Part shown: one piece after another, positions 1 through 6,920 of the stretch
How positions within the stretch are numbered: position 1 is the stretch's first letter
How the letters are laid out: each line of letters starts with the position of its first letter
Origin: a virus
Direction: 5' to 3' (one strand)
DNA length: 38,886 bases
Virus record (IMG/VR): IMGVR_UViG_3300037279_000097
Location: 1 to 38,886 of that record
Position numbers and translations under genes: made by a program
Notes under the pieces: generated by a model
Databases searched by the model: none
The model's input: only the letters and a program-made list of their open reading frames with translations
Told to the model about the DNA's origin: nothing

Positions 1-21
1 AGGGCCTAAAACTAGACGCTC

Positions 22-789
22 TTATAGTAATTTCAGCATGCCAAAACACACCGTGCCCTTGGTCAATTTAGCACACTCGACAACCTGCTCTTCGGGTTCC
101 GGTAGCCGCCAGGCGCAGAGGCCAGCAAAAATGCGGAGCTTCACGGTGAGATCCTCCTTGCAGCGGATGGACCACCCGGCCTTGATGGACTCCCCGGCCT
201 TGATGGACCGCCCGGCCTTGATAGACGACCCGGCCTCGATGGACAGCCCGGCCTTGATGGACTCCCCGGCCTTGATGGACCGCCCGGCCTTGATAGACGA
301 CCCGGCCTCGATGGACAGCCCGGCCTTGATGGACTCCCCGGCCTTGATGGACCGCCCGGCCTCGATGGACCACCCGGCCTCGATGGACAGCCCGGCCTCG
401 ATGGACTCCCCGGCCTTGATAGACGACCCGGCCTCGATGGACAGCCCGGCCTTGATGGACTCCCCGGCCTCGATGGACCGCCCGGCCTTGATGGACAGCC
501 CGGCCTCGATGGACTCCCCGACCTCGATGGACTCCCCGGCCTTGATGGACCGCCCGGCCTCGATGGACCACCCGGCCTCGATGGACAGCCCGGCCTCGAT
601 GGACTCCCCGGCCTTGATAGACGACCCGGCCTCGATGGACAGCCCACCAGCGGCGCGGACAAACCCAAGGATTTTTACCCATCCGAGTGATGCTTTGACT
701 TCGATGTGACCTTCAAACTCAAGGTCGCGTGAGCGAATATATTCGTTCCGCTCGTTTAGATCGGCTTTTGTGATCTTAAGAATCTCCAT
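22..789 (-). CDS. hexapeptide-repeat (beta-helix-like) protein
   Basis: Protein of 255 residues. Residues 51-206 are 26 tandem six-residue units of the form S-I-(E/K)-A-G-x, with only one deviation (SIEVGE). Such I-x-A-G hexads usually build a left-handed or bactofilin-like beta-helix, so the middle is probably a stiff rod. The N-terminal 50 residues and the C-terminal 49 residues are not repetitive. The ATG at 789 has AAAGGAG upstream and a TATAAT box at 821-826. An in-frame upstream start at 849 has no ribosome site. The 18-base DNA repeat keeps several other frames open, which are shadows. Function unknown; a structural or surface role is inference. Confidence 0.75.
   Translation of the reverse strand: MEILKITKADLNERNEYIRSRDLEFEGHIEVKASLGWVKILGFVRAAGGLSIEAGSSIKAGESIEAGLSIEAGWSIEAGRSIKAGESIEVGESIEAGLSIKAGRSIEAGESIKAGLSIEAGSSIKAGESIEAGLSIEAGWSIEAGRSIKAGESIKAGLSIEAGSSIKAGRSIKAGESIKAGLSIEAGSSIKAGRSIKAGESIKAGWSIRCKEDLTVKLRIFAGLCAWRLPEPEEQVVECAKLTKGTVCFGMLKLL
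172..639. repeat. tandem 18-base repeat, 26 units
   Basis: Twenty-six in-frame 18-base units inside the hexapeptide gene. They differ mainly in the codon for the sixth residue (S, E, L, W or R) and in Glu versus Lys. Larger blocks of several units also recur, for example around 175-230 and 250-290, which suggests growth by unequal exchange. Confidence 0.95.
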
Positions 790-794
790 TTTGA

Positions 795-830
795 AGTGCT
801 CCTTTCTAAGCACTGAAATCATTATAAACC
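795..830 (-). promoter_or_regulatory. promoter with hairpin leader, ribosome site in loop
   Basis: TATAAT on the minus strand at 826-821, followed by ATTTCAG. The leader forms a 5 bp stem (AGTGC, 814-810, with GCACT, 799-795). Its 10-base loop carries AGAAAGGA, the ribosome site for the ATG at 789. No clear -35 box is visible. The layout matches the leader before the gene starting at 3010, with different stem bases. Confidence 0.6.
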
Positions 831-868
831 TGTTTTCTGCTCCCAGCAAAACTATTTTGAAATTATTT

Positions 869-899
869 TAGGCCCCTGAGCTTTGTGCTCAGGGGCCTA
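869..899. terminator. 13 bp perfect hairpin, terminator-like
   Basis: TAGGCCCCTGAGC (869-881) and its perfect complement (887-899) enclose a 5-base loop. It lies just past the stop of the early operon's last gene (912) and before the promoter of the repeat gene. On the minus strand an A-rich stretch follows rather than a T run. On the plus strand GTTTTG follows. Termination is therefore likely but not textbook. Confidence 0.55.
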
Positions 900-911
900 G
901 TTTTGTGTCGG

Positions 912-1214
912 TTAAACCTCCGGAACTGCCGAAGCAGCGTCATATTCCGCGATGGCCGCTTCTACGATGCCGCTCAGCTTCTCCATCGTTTTTGTCTGCT
1001 CGGGCACGGTGGCTAGGGCCTTGGCCAGTGCCGCTGCCTTGCTGGCCGGGAACGCAAGGACGACCTTCTTAGCCTCGACCTGACCATCTATGGTGGCTTC
1101 CACAATTTCAATCAACGCCGCGATCGTGTTGGTTTGCTTAGCAATAGACTGCAGGGCCGCAACGGTAGCGACGGCCTGCCCGTGGGTGAGCGTGATTTCA
1201 ACTTTCTTAGCCAT
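912..1214 (-). CDS. small Ala-rich helical protein
   Basis: Hypothetical protein of 100 residues beginning MAKKVEITLTHGQ. It has two similar halves: each has an alanine-rich helix followed by a K-T-(N/K)-T turn and an I-V-E-A helix (near residues 27-41 and 74-88), suggesting an internal duplication. There is no Cys, signal peptide or membrane segment. AAGGAG sits just upstream of the ATG, and the start overlaps the previous gene's stop. It is the last gene of the early operon, directly before a strong hairpin. Function not recognised. Confidence 0.75.
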   Translation of the reverse strand: MAKKVEITLTHGQAVATVAALQSIAKQTNTIAALIEIVEATIDGQVEAKKVVLAFPASKAAALAKALATVPEQTKTMEKLSGIVEAAIAEYDAASAVPEV

Positions 1215-1425
1215 GTTTCTCCTTGGTGTTTAATTCTGCCAGGGCCTGAGTGCGCCGCAGCTCGAATATCAAATTTTCCAGCATCGTGATCCTGCTCCTA
1301 CGCAGTTTCCCAATGACGCTCTCAGCATCCATCTTATCAAGCCCGGCGCGCAGCGTCGCGGCGCGCGTACAGAGAGCTCCCTCCACCGTGGACACCAGGT
1401 CTGCCTCAATCTCAAGCCTAATCAA
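1207..1425 (-). CDS. small hypothetical protein, TTG start
   Basis: About 72 residues, helical, with an ELRRTQALAEL heptad-like end. The reading frame is open further upstream, but AAGGAG seven bases before a TTG at 1425 makes that the likely start, overlapping the pyrimidine-dimer glycosylase gene by 8 bases. It overlaps the next gene's ATG at 1214. No family recognised. The exact start is uncertain. Confidence 0.6.
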   Translation of the reverse strand: MIRLEIEADLVSTVEGALCTRAATLRAGLDKMDAESVIGKLRRSRITMLENLIFELRRTQALAELNTKEKHG

Positions 1426-1762
1426 ACCGAAGCTCCTTAGAAGCGCCCCGGCTGGCACACGCAGGGCACCGCGCCGCCAACTCCCTGGTAGACTCGGCGC
1501 GGTCTACCCTGAACTGCACAAACCTCTCCAAGTTTCCGACGGACCTCAATGGCGAACTATGAGCGTAGCCGCGATGCTCCATCTCTGCGGCCAAAGCCTC
1601 GTGACGCTGTACCATGGAAGACGGCTCCAGTAGATGCTTGGCGAGAAACCCTTCAATGCTACGGCTGCGCGCCAATGAACCGCTGAGCATGTGAATTTCA
1701 ACGTGCTCTCCCAGCAGATGCTTTCTACACATAGTGTCAGGATCTACCATCCACATTCTCAT
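1418..1762 (-). CDS. probable pyrimidine-dimer DNA glycosylase (endonuclease V family)
   Basis: Protein of 114 residues. The N-terminal half (MRMWMVDPDTMCRKHLLGEH followed by VEIHML, then a QRHEALAAEMEHRGY stretch and H-x-S-P-L) resembles the Pyr_excise family, which includes T4 DenV. In DenV a conserved HLxxEYRE segment and a KRQxxLxxECxxRGF segment occupy the same positions. These enzymes cut the glycosyl bond at UV-induced pyrimidine dimers and nick the strand. The C-terminal third, with CPAC, is not part of that similarity. ATGA overlap with the upstream gene. Assignment is from motif memory only. Confidence 0.55.
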   Translation of the reverse strand: MRMWMVDPDTMCRKHLLGEHVEIHMLSGSLARSRSIEGFLAKHLLEPSSMVQRHEALAAEMEHRGYAHSSPLRSVGNLERFVQFRVDRAESTRELAARCPACASRGASKELRFD

Positions 1763-2319
1763 TGCCTACTCCTCCTGCACTCCGGGCCTATACCGCACTC
1801 CACCGACTCTGGCACCGTCAGCAGCCGACCACAATGGCCACATCTCCCCGCGTGCCAAAACTCCAGGGGGTGCCCGCCCAGCACGGCGCGGCCGCTCTTC
1901 ATCTCGTCCAGGAACCAGACCAGGGCCTTCCACGCCGTAGCGTGCCGACCCACTTGGCTTTTAGCAGTAGTAAAGAACCGGCCCGGCTCACGCAGTACGC
2001 CCAAGTAGGCAAAGTCTGTCGTATTATCTGGGCCGCGCAGGAGGTTCACGAAGTATGTTACGAATCCCTCCTCGACAGGTTCACCTACTGCCTCGCGCCG
2101 TGCCTTCTCTTTGATGTCCGCCTTCTTAGCCCTGACCTTATACGTCATTCTGACGCCGGTCTTGGCGCTACGCAAGGTAAACACGGCCTGCCCGGCGAAG
2201 ACGAATGCCCGCACAGCGGCCCAATCCGTCAGCTGCCCGCGCTTCAGCTTGTGGTCTACGGGCCGCTCGGCTACCTGGGGGCCAGGCGACGTAGTCGGAA
2301 TTACAGCGGCGGCGCTCAT
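1759..2319 (-). CDS. DUF6011-like zinc-motif protein
   Basis: Protein of about 186 residues. The C-terminus (CGHCGRLLTVPESVECGIGP, then E-C-R) matches the DUF6011 pattern: a C-x-x-C-G-R-x-L pair, an E-S-x-x-x-G-I-G-P turn and a final Cys, presumably holding one zinc ion. The middle (about 30-150) is a globular region with F-T-L-R-S-A-K-T-G and an F-x-Y-L-G-x-L motif and has no assigned function. I chose the ATG at 2319, which overlaps the previous stop as ATGA and has GGAG nearby. An in-frame GTG at 2361 is an alternative. Found in phages and mobile DNA; role unknown. Confidence 0.7.
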   Translation of the reverse strand: MSAAAVIPTTSPGPQVAERPVDHKLKRGQLTDWAAVRAFVFAGQAVFTLRSAKTGVRMTYKVRAKKADIKEKARREAVGEPVEEGFVTYFVNLLRGPDNTTDFAYLGVLREPGRFFTTAKSQVGRHATAWKALVWFLDEMKSGRAVLGGHPLEFWHAGRCGHCGRLLTVPESVECGIGPECRRSRQ

Positions 2320-2624
2320 ACGCTCCACCTGCCTTCGACGTGCCTCTTCTTCTGCCAGCACCGTGCGGCCGATAGATCAAACCAGTCTTCCCAAGCGTGC
2401 GTCTCTGGTAGCGCAGGAACCCAAATGGCACCCTGCGTCGCCTTCAACCGCCGCGCCTGAGCCAAATCCTTAGACCGCTGACGGCGCGACTGCTGGCGCT
2501 TCATGTCTACGTGACGGCAAGCTCGCTCGAAGAAAATAGGGTTCAGAAGCTGGCGGACGTTGAGATTGTGCGAGAAAGGATTCAGGCAGGACTTCTTGTC
2601 GTAGACCTTAATGACCGTCGCCAT
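2316..2624 (-). CDS. hypothetical protein, basic
   Basis: Protein of 102 residues beginning MATVIKVYDKK, started from an ATG preceded by GGAGGG. Residues 40-60 are strongly basic (KRQQSRRQRSKDLAQARR), followed by a Trp-containing stretch. The basic helix could bind nucleic acid, which is inference. It overlaps both neighbours. No family recognised. Confidence 0.6.
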   Translation of the reverse strand: MATVIKVYDKKSCLNPFSHNLNVRQLLNPIFFERACRHVDMKRQQSRRQRSKDLAQARRLKATQGAIWVPALPETHAWEDWFDLSAARCWQKKRHVEGRWSV

Positions 2625-2793
2625 TGGGCCCTCCGTCGTTAAAGAAGCCAAGAGCGTCGTTTAGGCGCTCAACTTCTTCCTTCTCCAAGAGCAGTCTACT
2701 AATGCCCTGCGGAATAAAAACGACGCCGCCGGACACCAAGCCTTCTTCAACGTCGTCTCGTGATAAGATGATGCAGCCGTCTTTAATTCTCAT
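2608..2793 (-). CDS. small hypothetical protein
   Basis: Protein of 61 residues starting MRIKDGCIILSRDD. GGAGG lies six bases ahead of the ATG, and ATGA overlaps the stop of the upstream gene. Acidic helix near residues 37-52 (LLLEKEEVERLNDAL). No Cys pair, no membrane segment, no family recognised. Confidence 0.65.
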   Translation of the reverse strand: MRIKDGCIILSRDDVEEGLVSGGVVFIPQGISRLLLEKEEVERLNDALGFFNDGGPNGDGH

Positions 2794-3010
2794 GCCGCGC
2801 CTCCAACTTCTTAGGAGGCTCCACCACATGAACCAATTCCCATGGCTGCTGCCATGACACGTATGTCGCCCACTTCACACCCACGCTTCCTCCGTAAGCG
2901 TAAGCAGGTAAAGTCACCGTCCCTATGATTCCCCGTGGAGCTTCCCGCGCGCCGCTGTTCACCAGGGCTGGGTCGATCTGGACTTTGTCGCCAATCTTGA
3001 AATCTGTCAT
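2783..3010 (-). CDS. small SH3/KOW-like protein
   Basis: Protein of 75 residues. M-T-D-F-K-I-G-D-K-V-Q-I-D, then R-G-I-I-G-T-V and V-G-V-K-W, reads like a small beta-barrel of KOW or SH3 type as seen in many phage proteins of unknown role. It has its own promoter (TATAAT at 3048-3043) and a hairpin leader that places the ribosome site in a loop. Fold assignment is inference from the strand and glycine pattern. Confidence 0.7.
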   Translation of the reverse strand: MTDFKIGDKVQIDPALVNSGAREAPRGIIGTVTLPAYAYGGSVGVKWATYVSWQQPWELVHVVEPPKKLEARHEN

Positions 3011-3015
3011 TTCTA

Positions 3016-3052
3016 GCGGTCCTTTCTGATCCGCTGAAATTATTATAACCTA
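3016..3052 (-). promoter_or_regulatory. promoter with hairpin leader, ribosome site in loop
   Basis: TATAATAATTTCAG on the minus strand, with TATAAT at 3048-3043. The leader stem is AGCGG (3036-3032) with CCGCT (3020-3016). The loop carries AGAAAGGA before the ATG at 3010. Compared with the leader at 795-830, two stem positions change on both sides so that pairing is kept. Confidence 0.6.
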
Positions 3053-3289
3053 CTCTTCCACCGGCAGGCACCAAACTTTCAATAAATCTTCCGGCACGTA
3101 CTTCGTTCGGTACCAGCGAGTGGCCCAATGGCGCAGTTCTTGGCTCCCAGAGCGCTCTTCTGGAGACAGCCCTAGCCGTTTAGCCTCTGATTCAAACTCC
3201 GTCGGCTCTTGCGGCCCGCGCATGGGGGAGTACGCCAAGTACAGCCCATCGCATCGCTGAGAGTGTATGACCTTCGTAGTTCGCTTCAT
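3050..3289 (-). CDS. small hypothetical protein
   Basis: Protein of 79 residues, basic and Trp-rich towards the end (HWATRWYRTKYVPEDLLKVW). ATGA overlap with the SNF2-like helicase gene, so it is probably translated with it. No recognised motif. Its stop lies close to the promoter of the next gene. Confidence 0.7.
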   Translation of the reverse strand: MKRTTKVIHSQRCDGLYLAYSPMRGPQEPTEFESEAKRLGLSPEERSGSQELRHWATRWYRTKYVPEDLLKVWCLPVEE

Positions 3290-4782
3290 TTAGTCGGCAC
3301 CTTGTAACCACGTTCAGCAGCGTACGCGCGCATGGCGTCCAAGAAAGACTGCTGCCCAGCTCCTTTCTTCCTGAGATTGCGCACCTTGGCTACGTCCACC
3401 GTGTTCTCCGTTACAAACAGATGACGCATCACGAAATCGGCCTTGTTGCCCTGCCGCCACACCCGGCGGAAGCACTGGTCGAAATGGTCGTAGTCGTCAG
3501 GTATATAGAAAAACGCCACGTGGCGCGCGTTAAACTTCTGCAAGTTAAGAGCGTGCCCGGCGCTAGCCGGGTGCACCATCAGCACAGGCAGTAGTCCCTT
3601 GTTCCACCTATCAATATAATCACTGGCCTGGCTCCTCGTGGTCTCCCCATTGATGCATGGAATATCCTTGCCCAGGGCATTACGAATAGCTTCAACGTCG
3701 TGGTGGAACCCGATGCTAACCAGCACGGGCTCGCCTTGTAATTCATTATACAGGTCTACAAGTGCCTCTACCTTAGCCGTGTGCAGAAATTTCACCGGGC
3801 GCTGTTTGGAGGGCCAGCGTTCATCTTGCGGTCCAGCGTCCATATACAAACCGCCATTGGCTATCTGAGCACACTTACTACGCGCGCTGGCGCTATTCGT
3901 CAAAGGCGCGGTGAACAGTGTACTCATCAGGCTAGATTCAATAGAGTCGTACTCCTCGCGCACTTTGGAAGGTAGCACTACGCGGTGCTCGCGTTCTAGA
4001 ACCTTGGGCAATTTGAGGTAGTCCTTAGCATCTAAGCGCAGTACCATAGGCGCTACTAGGGCGTTAATCTTTTCTGCCGCGCCGGGCAGTATCTGCCAAT
4101 CGTACCCTTTGTACCCTGTCGGAAAGAAGAACTGATTGCGATAGTGAGAAATGTAAGTACCCAGGGCCGCACCACGATCTAGAACGAAAATTTGACCGAA
4201 AAGATCAAGGTAATTACGTGGGCGCGGACTGCCAGTCAAGATGTACCGACGCTTAAATTCGCCCAAGTGCGGCTGCAACGCGCGGAATCTGACAGTCGTT
4301 CCATCCCTCCAGCGGCTCGACTCATCAATTACCAGAGTATCAGCGGCCAGGGCTTTCAAATTGGTTTTCTTAGCCGCTAGCCAAGGAAACCCTTCTGGGT
4401 TAATTAGCACTATCTGGTGGTCAGGGTGTAGACTACGCAGCACCTTGTCCTTAACCGCGTCGTGCAGGATAGCCACCCCGAAGTTATTGAAGTCCTTCCA
4501 ATCACTGATCTCCATAGGCCAGACGTCGTAGATGGCCCGTAGGGGTGCTATCACCAAGGCGCGCCGTATTAACTTACGCTTTAGCAGGATCTTGAGCGCC
4601 GCCAACGACACGCTTGTCTTCCCCAGTCCCGGATCAAGAAATAGGCCGCTCTGTGCGTTCTCTAACATGAACTTTAGCGCGCGCTCTTGGTAAGGGTGCG
4701 GCGTCCAGGACTTAGCCTCGCGCTTGTGGGCCTCCATAGCAACAGCCACCGGCATCGGAACCAGGTCAGCGATTTTTGGCAT
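3286..4782 (-). CDS. SNF2/SF2-type DNA helicase-like ATPase
   Basis: Protein of 498 residues with superfamily 2 motifs in order: a Q-motif-like P-H-P-Y-Q (about 28-31), Walker A DPGLGKT (50-56), A-P-L-R-A motif Ia (79-83), VIDESS as the Walker B (151-156), LTGSP motif III, and C-terminal HPASAGHALNLQ and FRRVWRQGNK as motifs V and VI. DES in place of DEAH/DEAD is common in phage SNF2-like enzymes. Enzymes of this type remodel or translocate on DNA during phage replication. The VRR-NUC gene two genes upstream is a known companion in phage replication cassettes. Starts one base after the upstream stop. Confidence 0.92.
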   Translation of the reverse strand: MPKIADLVPMPVAVAMEAHKREAKSWTPHPYQERALKFMLENAQSGLFLDPGLGKTSVSLAALKILLKRKLIRRALVIAPLRAIYDVWPMEISDWKDFNNFGVAILHDAVKDKVLRSLHPDHQIVLINPEGFPWLAAKKTNLKALAADTLVIDESSRWRDGTTVRFRALQPHLGEFKRRYILTGSPRPRNYLDLFGQIFVLDRGAALGTYISHYRNQFFFPTGYKGYDWQILPGAAEKINALVAPMVLRLDAKDYLKLPKVLEREHRVVLPSKVREEYDSIESSLMSTLFTAPLTNSASARSKCAQIANGGLYMDAGPQDERWPSKQRPVKFLHTAKVEALVDLYNELQGEPVLVSIGFHHDVEAIRNALGKDIPCINGETTRSQASDYIDRWNKGLLPVLMVHPASAGHALNLQKFNARHVAFFYIPDDYDHFDQCFRRVWRQGNKADFVMRHLFVTENTVDVAKVRNLRKKGAGQQSFLDAMRAYAAERGYKVPTK

Positions 4783-5049
4783 TCAGACCTCTGAAAGTCC
4801 TTCATCAAATAAATCCGTGATGTATTTCTTTAGCTGAAGATCTTCAATGCGATCATCAGGCATCCTTCTTACGCAAGTAAGACCAGTTTGCAACCAATTA
4901 AGATCTTTCGTTGAAGAGTGATCTTCTGAATACTTACTTACTAAAGCAAGAACATCTAGCTTTGCCTGCATCAAAATAAAGCGCAGCCCTATGAATTTAC
5001 GAAGTTTCCGCATGTTCTCCTCAATCTTGTCCTGCTCACTTAGTGTCAT
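4783..5049 (-). CDS. small hypothetical helical protein
   Basis: Protein of 88 residues, mostly helical, beginning MTLSEQDKIEENMRKLRKF. It lies between the VRR-NUC and helicase genes, overlapping the former by 14 bases and abutting the latter. Position suggests a replication accessory role, but no family is recognised. Confidence 0.7.
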   Translation of the reverse strand: MTLSEQDKIEENMRKLRKFIGLRFILMQAKLDVLALVSKYSEDHSSTKDLNWLQTGLTCVRRMPDDRIEDLQLKKYITDLFDEGLSEV

Positions 5050-5344
5050 TCATCAACCTCAAAAATCCTTCTTTGGTAGTGACTACGGCAGTACGGTAGC
5101 CGTCTGCTCGCAGCACGATCAAGTAGTACCACTGAAGCAGGTGAATACCCTCCTGCGGGTTAGTCAAGTCTACCTCGGCATCCTTGAACTCGATCAGCCA
5201 CGGCGCGCCTCCAGGTGACCAGAAACAATGATCCATAATTCCAGTGGGGTCTGTTTGCTTGGAGACTACGACACCGCGTGACCGCGCCAAACTTACGGCC
5301 CAGCGCTCCAGGGAGGACTCACGACGACCGCTATAGCGCCCCAT
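5036..5344 (-). CDS. VRR-NUC domain nuclease
   Basis: Protein of 102 residues, the length of a stand-alone VRR-NUC domain. Visible are an early Glu (E13 in RESSLERW), D38 in GIMDH, then E52-F-K54 in WLIEFKDAE, and Q64. This is the E...D-x13-E-x-K order of the PD-(D/E)XK fold of this family. VRR-NUC enzymes cut branched or junction DNA. It forms a replication-repair group with the SNF2-like helicase downstream, a pairing common in siphophages. Confidence 0.88.
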   Translation of the reverse strand: MGRYSGRRESSLERWAVSLARSRGVVVSKQTDPTGIMDHCFWSPGGAPWLIEFKDAEVDLTNPQEGIHLLQWYYLIVLRADGYRTAVVTTKEGFLRLMNDTK

Positions 5345-5807
5345 CTAGCCACTCTTCCTGTTCTTCAAGAGTGTACTGAATTTCTCCTACTCTCAACACT
5401 ACACACAAAACTCCCACAGGTTTTTCCCACCACAAGGCACGCCGTACCTTGGGCAGTAAATCATTGGCAGTCAACTGAACAAATACTACGAAGGGAAATC
5501 TTTTAGACTCCTCCATTAGTATAGCGCCAGGGTCTTCCTTGATAACTCGCGCAGCCACCCTAGTTAGAGTTCCCCACGGTGGTACTAAGTCCCTAGGAAT
5601 ATCAAACGGTCCTACTTTCATGCTAGGGTGAAGATGCTCAGGAGCATCGTCTAGCTTTCCGCAGTATACGCACCGTAAGTCTCCGTCTATGCCTGAAAAG
5701 GATGGAAGATGAACGAGGCTTAAATCAATGATCTCAGGCGCTGATGCATTCTTACGTTTTGAGAAACGCGGCCTTAAACCAAGAGTCAGTTTTGTCAGCC
5801 AACTCAT
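5331..5807 (-). CDS. hypothetical protein with one Cys pair
   Basis: Protein of 158 residues from an ATG with GGAGG four bases upstream and an ATGA overlap. A C-V-Y-C-G-K zinc-knuckle half sits near residue 47. There is a basic N-terminus and a strand-rich C-terminal half (FPFVVFVQL, VGVLCVVLRVGEIQY). Overlaps the VRR-NUC start by 14 bases. No family recognised. Confidence 0.65.
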   Translation of the reverse strand: MSWLTKLTLGLRPRFSKRKNASAPEIIDLSLVHLPSFSGIDGDLRCVYCGKLDDAPEHLHPSMKVGPFDIPRDLVPPWGTLTRVAARVIKEDPGAILMEESKRFPFVVFVQLTANDLLPKVRRALWWEKPVGVLCVVLRVGEIQYTLEEQEEWLDGAL

Positions 5808-6112
5808 GCGCCCTCCTTTCCGCAGCACGGAGCGTGCATTAAGTCTTCAATGCAGGCACCAAATAAAACGCGCTTACACTCTGCGCAGCGCCAACCCACC
5901 ACCATAGTCCGTTGCTCGAACTTACGCTTGGTCTCAGATAAAACAGGAACCACGATACTTACGCGCGATGATTCCTTGCCGGGAGGGTTTAACCAAAAGC
6001 ACCTTAGCAGCACTAATTTTCTCAGAGCATACTTAGCAGTCATTATTGGCACGCAATGGGCCTCACAGCTTATGAAACGCTCGTCTGCTTTCCAATTTTC
6101 AAACTCAGTCAT
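5804..6112 (-). CDS. small zinc-motif protein
   Basis: Protein of 102 residues with a C-A-E-C-K-R-V-L-F pair and a later A-P-C-C-G-K-E-G, which together could hold one zinc ion. N-terminal part acidic (MTEFENWKADERF) with H and C residues near 16-20. ATGA overlaps on both sides. Function unknown. Confidence 0.65.
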   Translation of the reverse strand: MTEFENWKADERFISCEAHCVPIMTAKYALRKLVLLRCFWLNPPGKESSRVSIVVPVLSETKRKFEQRTMVVGWRCAECKRVLFGACIEDLMHAPCCGKEGA

Positions 6113-6285
6113 TTCAAAGGCTCCAAGTTAGCGGGCCGCACCCAAGCCACGACATCATCACTCAGCCGCTTCACGCGCAGCATGCCATCGGCGTCAAGGC
6201 TAGTTTCCATCACCTTAACTCTGAACGGAAACGGCACGCCGATGTAAAGCATCGTCTGTCCCTTACGCAGTTCACTTTGCAGCAT
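6109..6285 (-). CDS. small SH3-like protein
   Basis: Protein of 58 residues starting MLQSELRKGQTM, chosen because GAGAGG lies seven bases ahead. Strand-rich (MLYIGVPFPFRVKVMET, then VAWVRPANLEPL), which fits a small beta-barrel. Overlaps the previous gene by 14 bases and the next as ATGA. Confidence 0.6.
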   Translation of the reverse strand: MLQSELRKGQTMLYIGVPFPFRVKVMETSLDADGMLRVKRLSDDVVAWVRPANLEPLK

Positions 6286-6433
6286 CTTTCTTCCTCTCAC
6301 TGAATACTTTCATATCCTCCGCTGTTAGTTTCAAATCATGACAAATTGCGGCTGCTACAGTAGCTGTAACCCCGGCTTCATACAAAGCCTCCATTATACC
6401 AAGAACGTAAAACTTACGCTGATCTGAGGTCAT
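6272..6433 (-). CDS. small helical protein
   Basis: Protein of 53 residues beginning MTSDQRKFYVLGIMEALYEAG. GAGGAGG lies upstream of the ATG, which overlaps the stop of the preceding gene as TGATG. The pattern (two helices around an A-G-V-T-A-T-V-A-A-A turn) resembles a small helix-turn-helix-like bundle, but similarity to a known repressor cannot be claimed. Confidence 0.6.
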   Translation of the reverse strand: MTSDQRKFYVLGIMEALYEAGVTATVAAAICHDLKLTAEDMKVFSERKKDAAK

Positions 6434-6726
6434 CACGCCTCCTCACTATGACACATGTCCCACTTACAAATTTCTACTCCTGTTAATTGCCGAAACAAAT
6501 TTCTGACGATAGCATTTGAAACTCTGTCATGCTCATCTCGTCTAGAAATTTTGAAATATGGCGCGGGGTTACGCTGATCGGCCCAGCGCGCCCACATCCA
6601 AGTCTTTTCTTCGGGATTTGCCACTGTCGGCGTAGGAAGCTCGGCCCATTCCTGCACGTACCAGCCCCCATAATAACCTACGCTGAACTTACCTGAAGAA
6701 ATAAATTCAGAGCGCCCAGGGGTCAT
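6433..6726 (-). CDS. hypothetical protein
   Basis: Protein of 97 residues with a Tyr/Trp-rich first half (VGYYGGWYVQEWAELPTP) and a second half with charged helices. ATGA overlap upstream and TGATG downstream. No motif recognised. Confidence 0.65.
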   Translation of the reverse strand: MTPGRSEFISSGKFSVGYYGGWYVQEWAELPTPTVANPEEKTWMWARWADQRNPAPYFKISRRDEHDRVSNAIVRNLFRQLTGVEICKWDMCHSEEA

Positions 6727-6920
6727 AACTCTGCGCCTTTCTTGATATACGCAATGGCTAAGGCGCGCGCATCTTCATAAATCTTGGCTTCTGCTGGCGA
6801 AGCGTCGGTGGCGTTCACGCCGTAAAGATCGATGATATTGAGTAGTTCTAACTGCTGGGCAGCACACCGTAAAGTGCTATGAATGCACGCCTTCAAATCA
6901 GGCTTAGTGCGTTTCTTCAC
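6723..6920 (-). CDS. small helical protein, GTG start
   Basis: About 65 residues. AAGGAGG stands four bases before a GTG at 6920, which overlaps the nuclease stop as GTGA, so this is preferred over an ATG at 6935. Helical with two Cys (ACIHSTLRCAAQQ). No family recognised. Confidence 0.6.
   Translation of the reverse strand: MKKRTKPDLKACIHSTLRCAAQQLELLNIIDLYGVNATDASPAEAKIYEDARALAIAYIKKGAEL

Noticed and set aside
172-639. CRISPR array
   Set aside because: Units are 18 bases in tandem with no spacers and are translated in frame. The 60-base repeats at 23715-24134 are rejected for the same reason.
38-709. Long open frames on the plus strand and in other minus frames across the 18-base repeats
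   Set aside because: An 18-base repeat without stops keeps all frames open. These frames have no ribosome site and highly biased composition, and only the frame from 789 has a promoter, a ribosome site and non-repeat ends.
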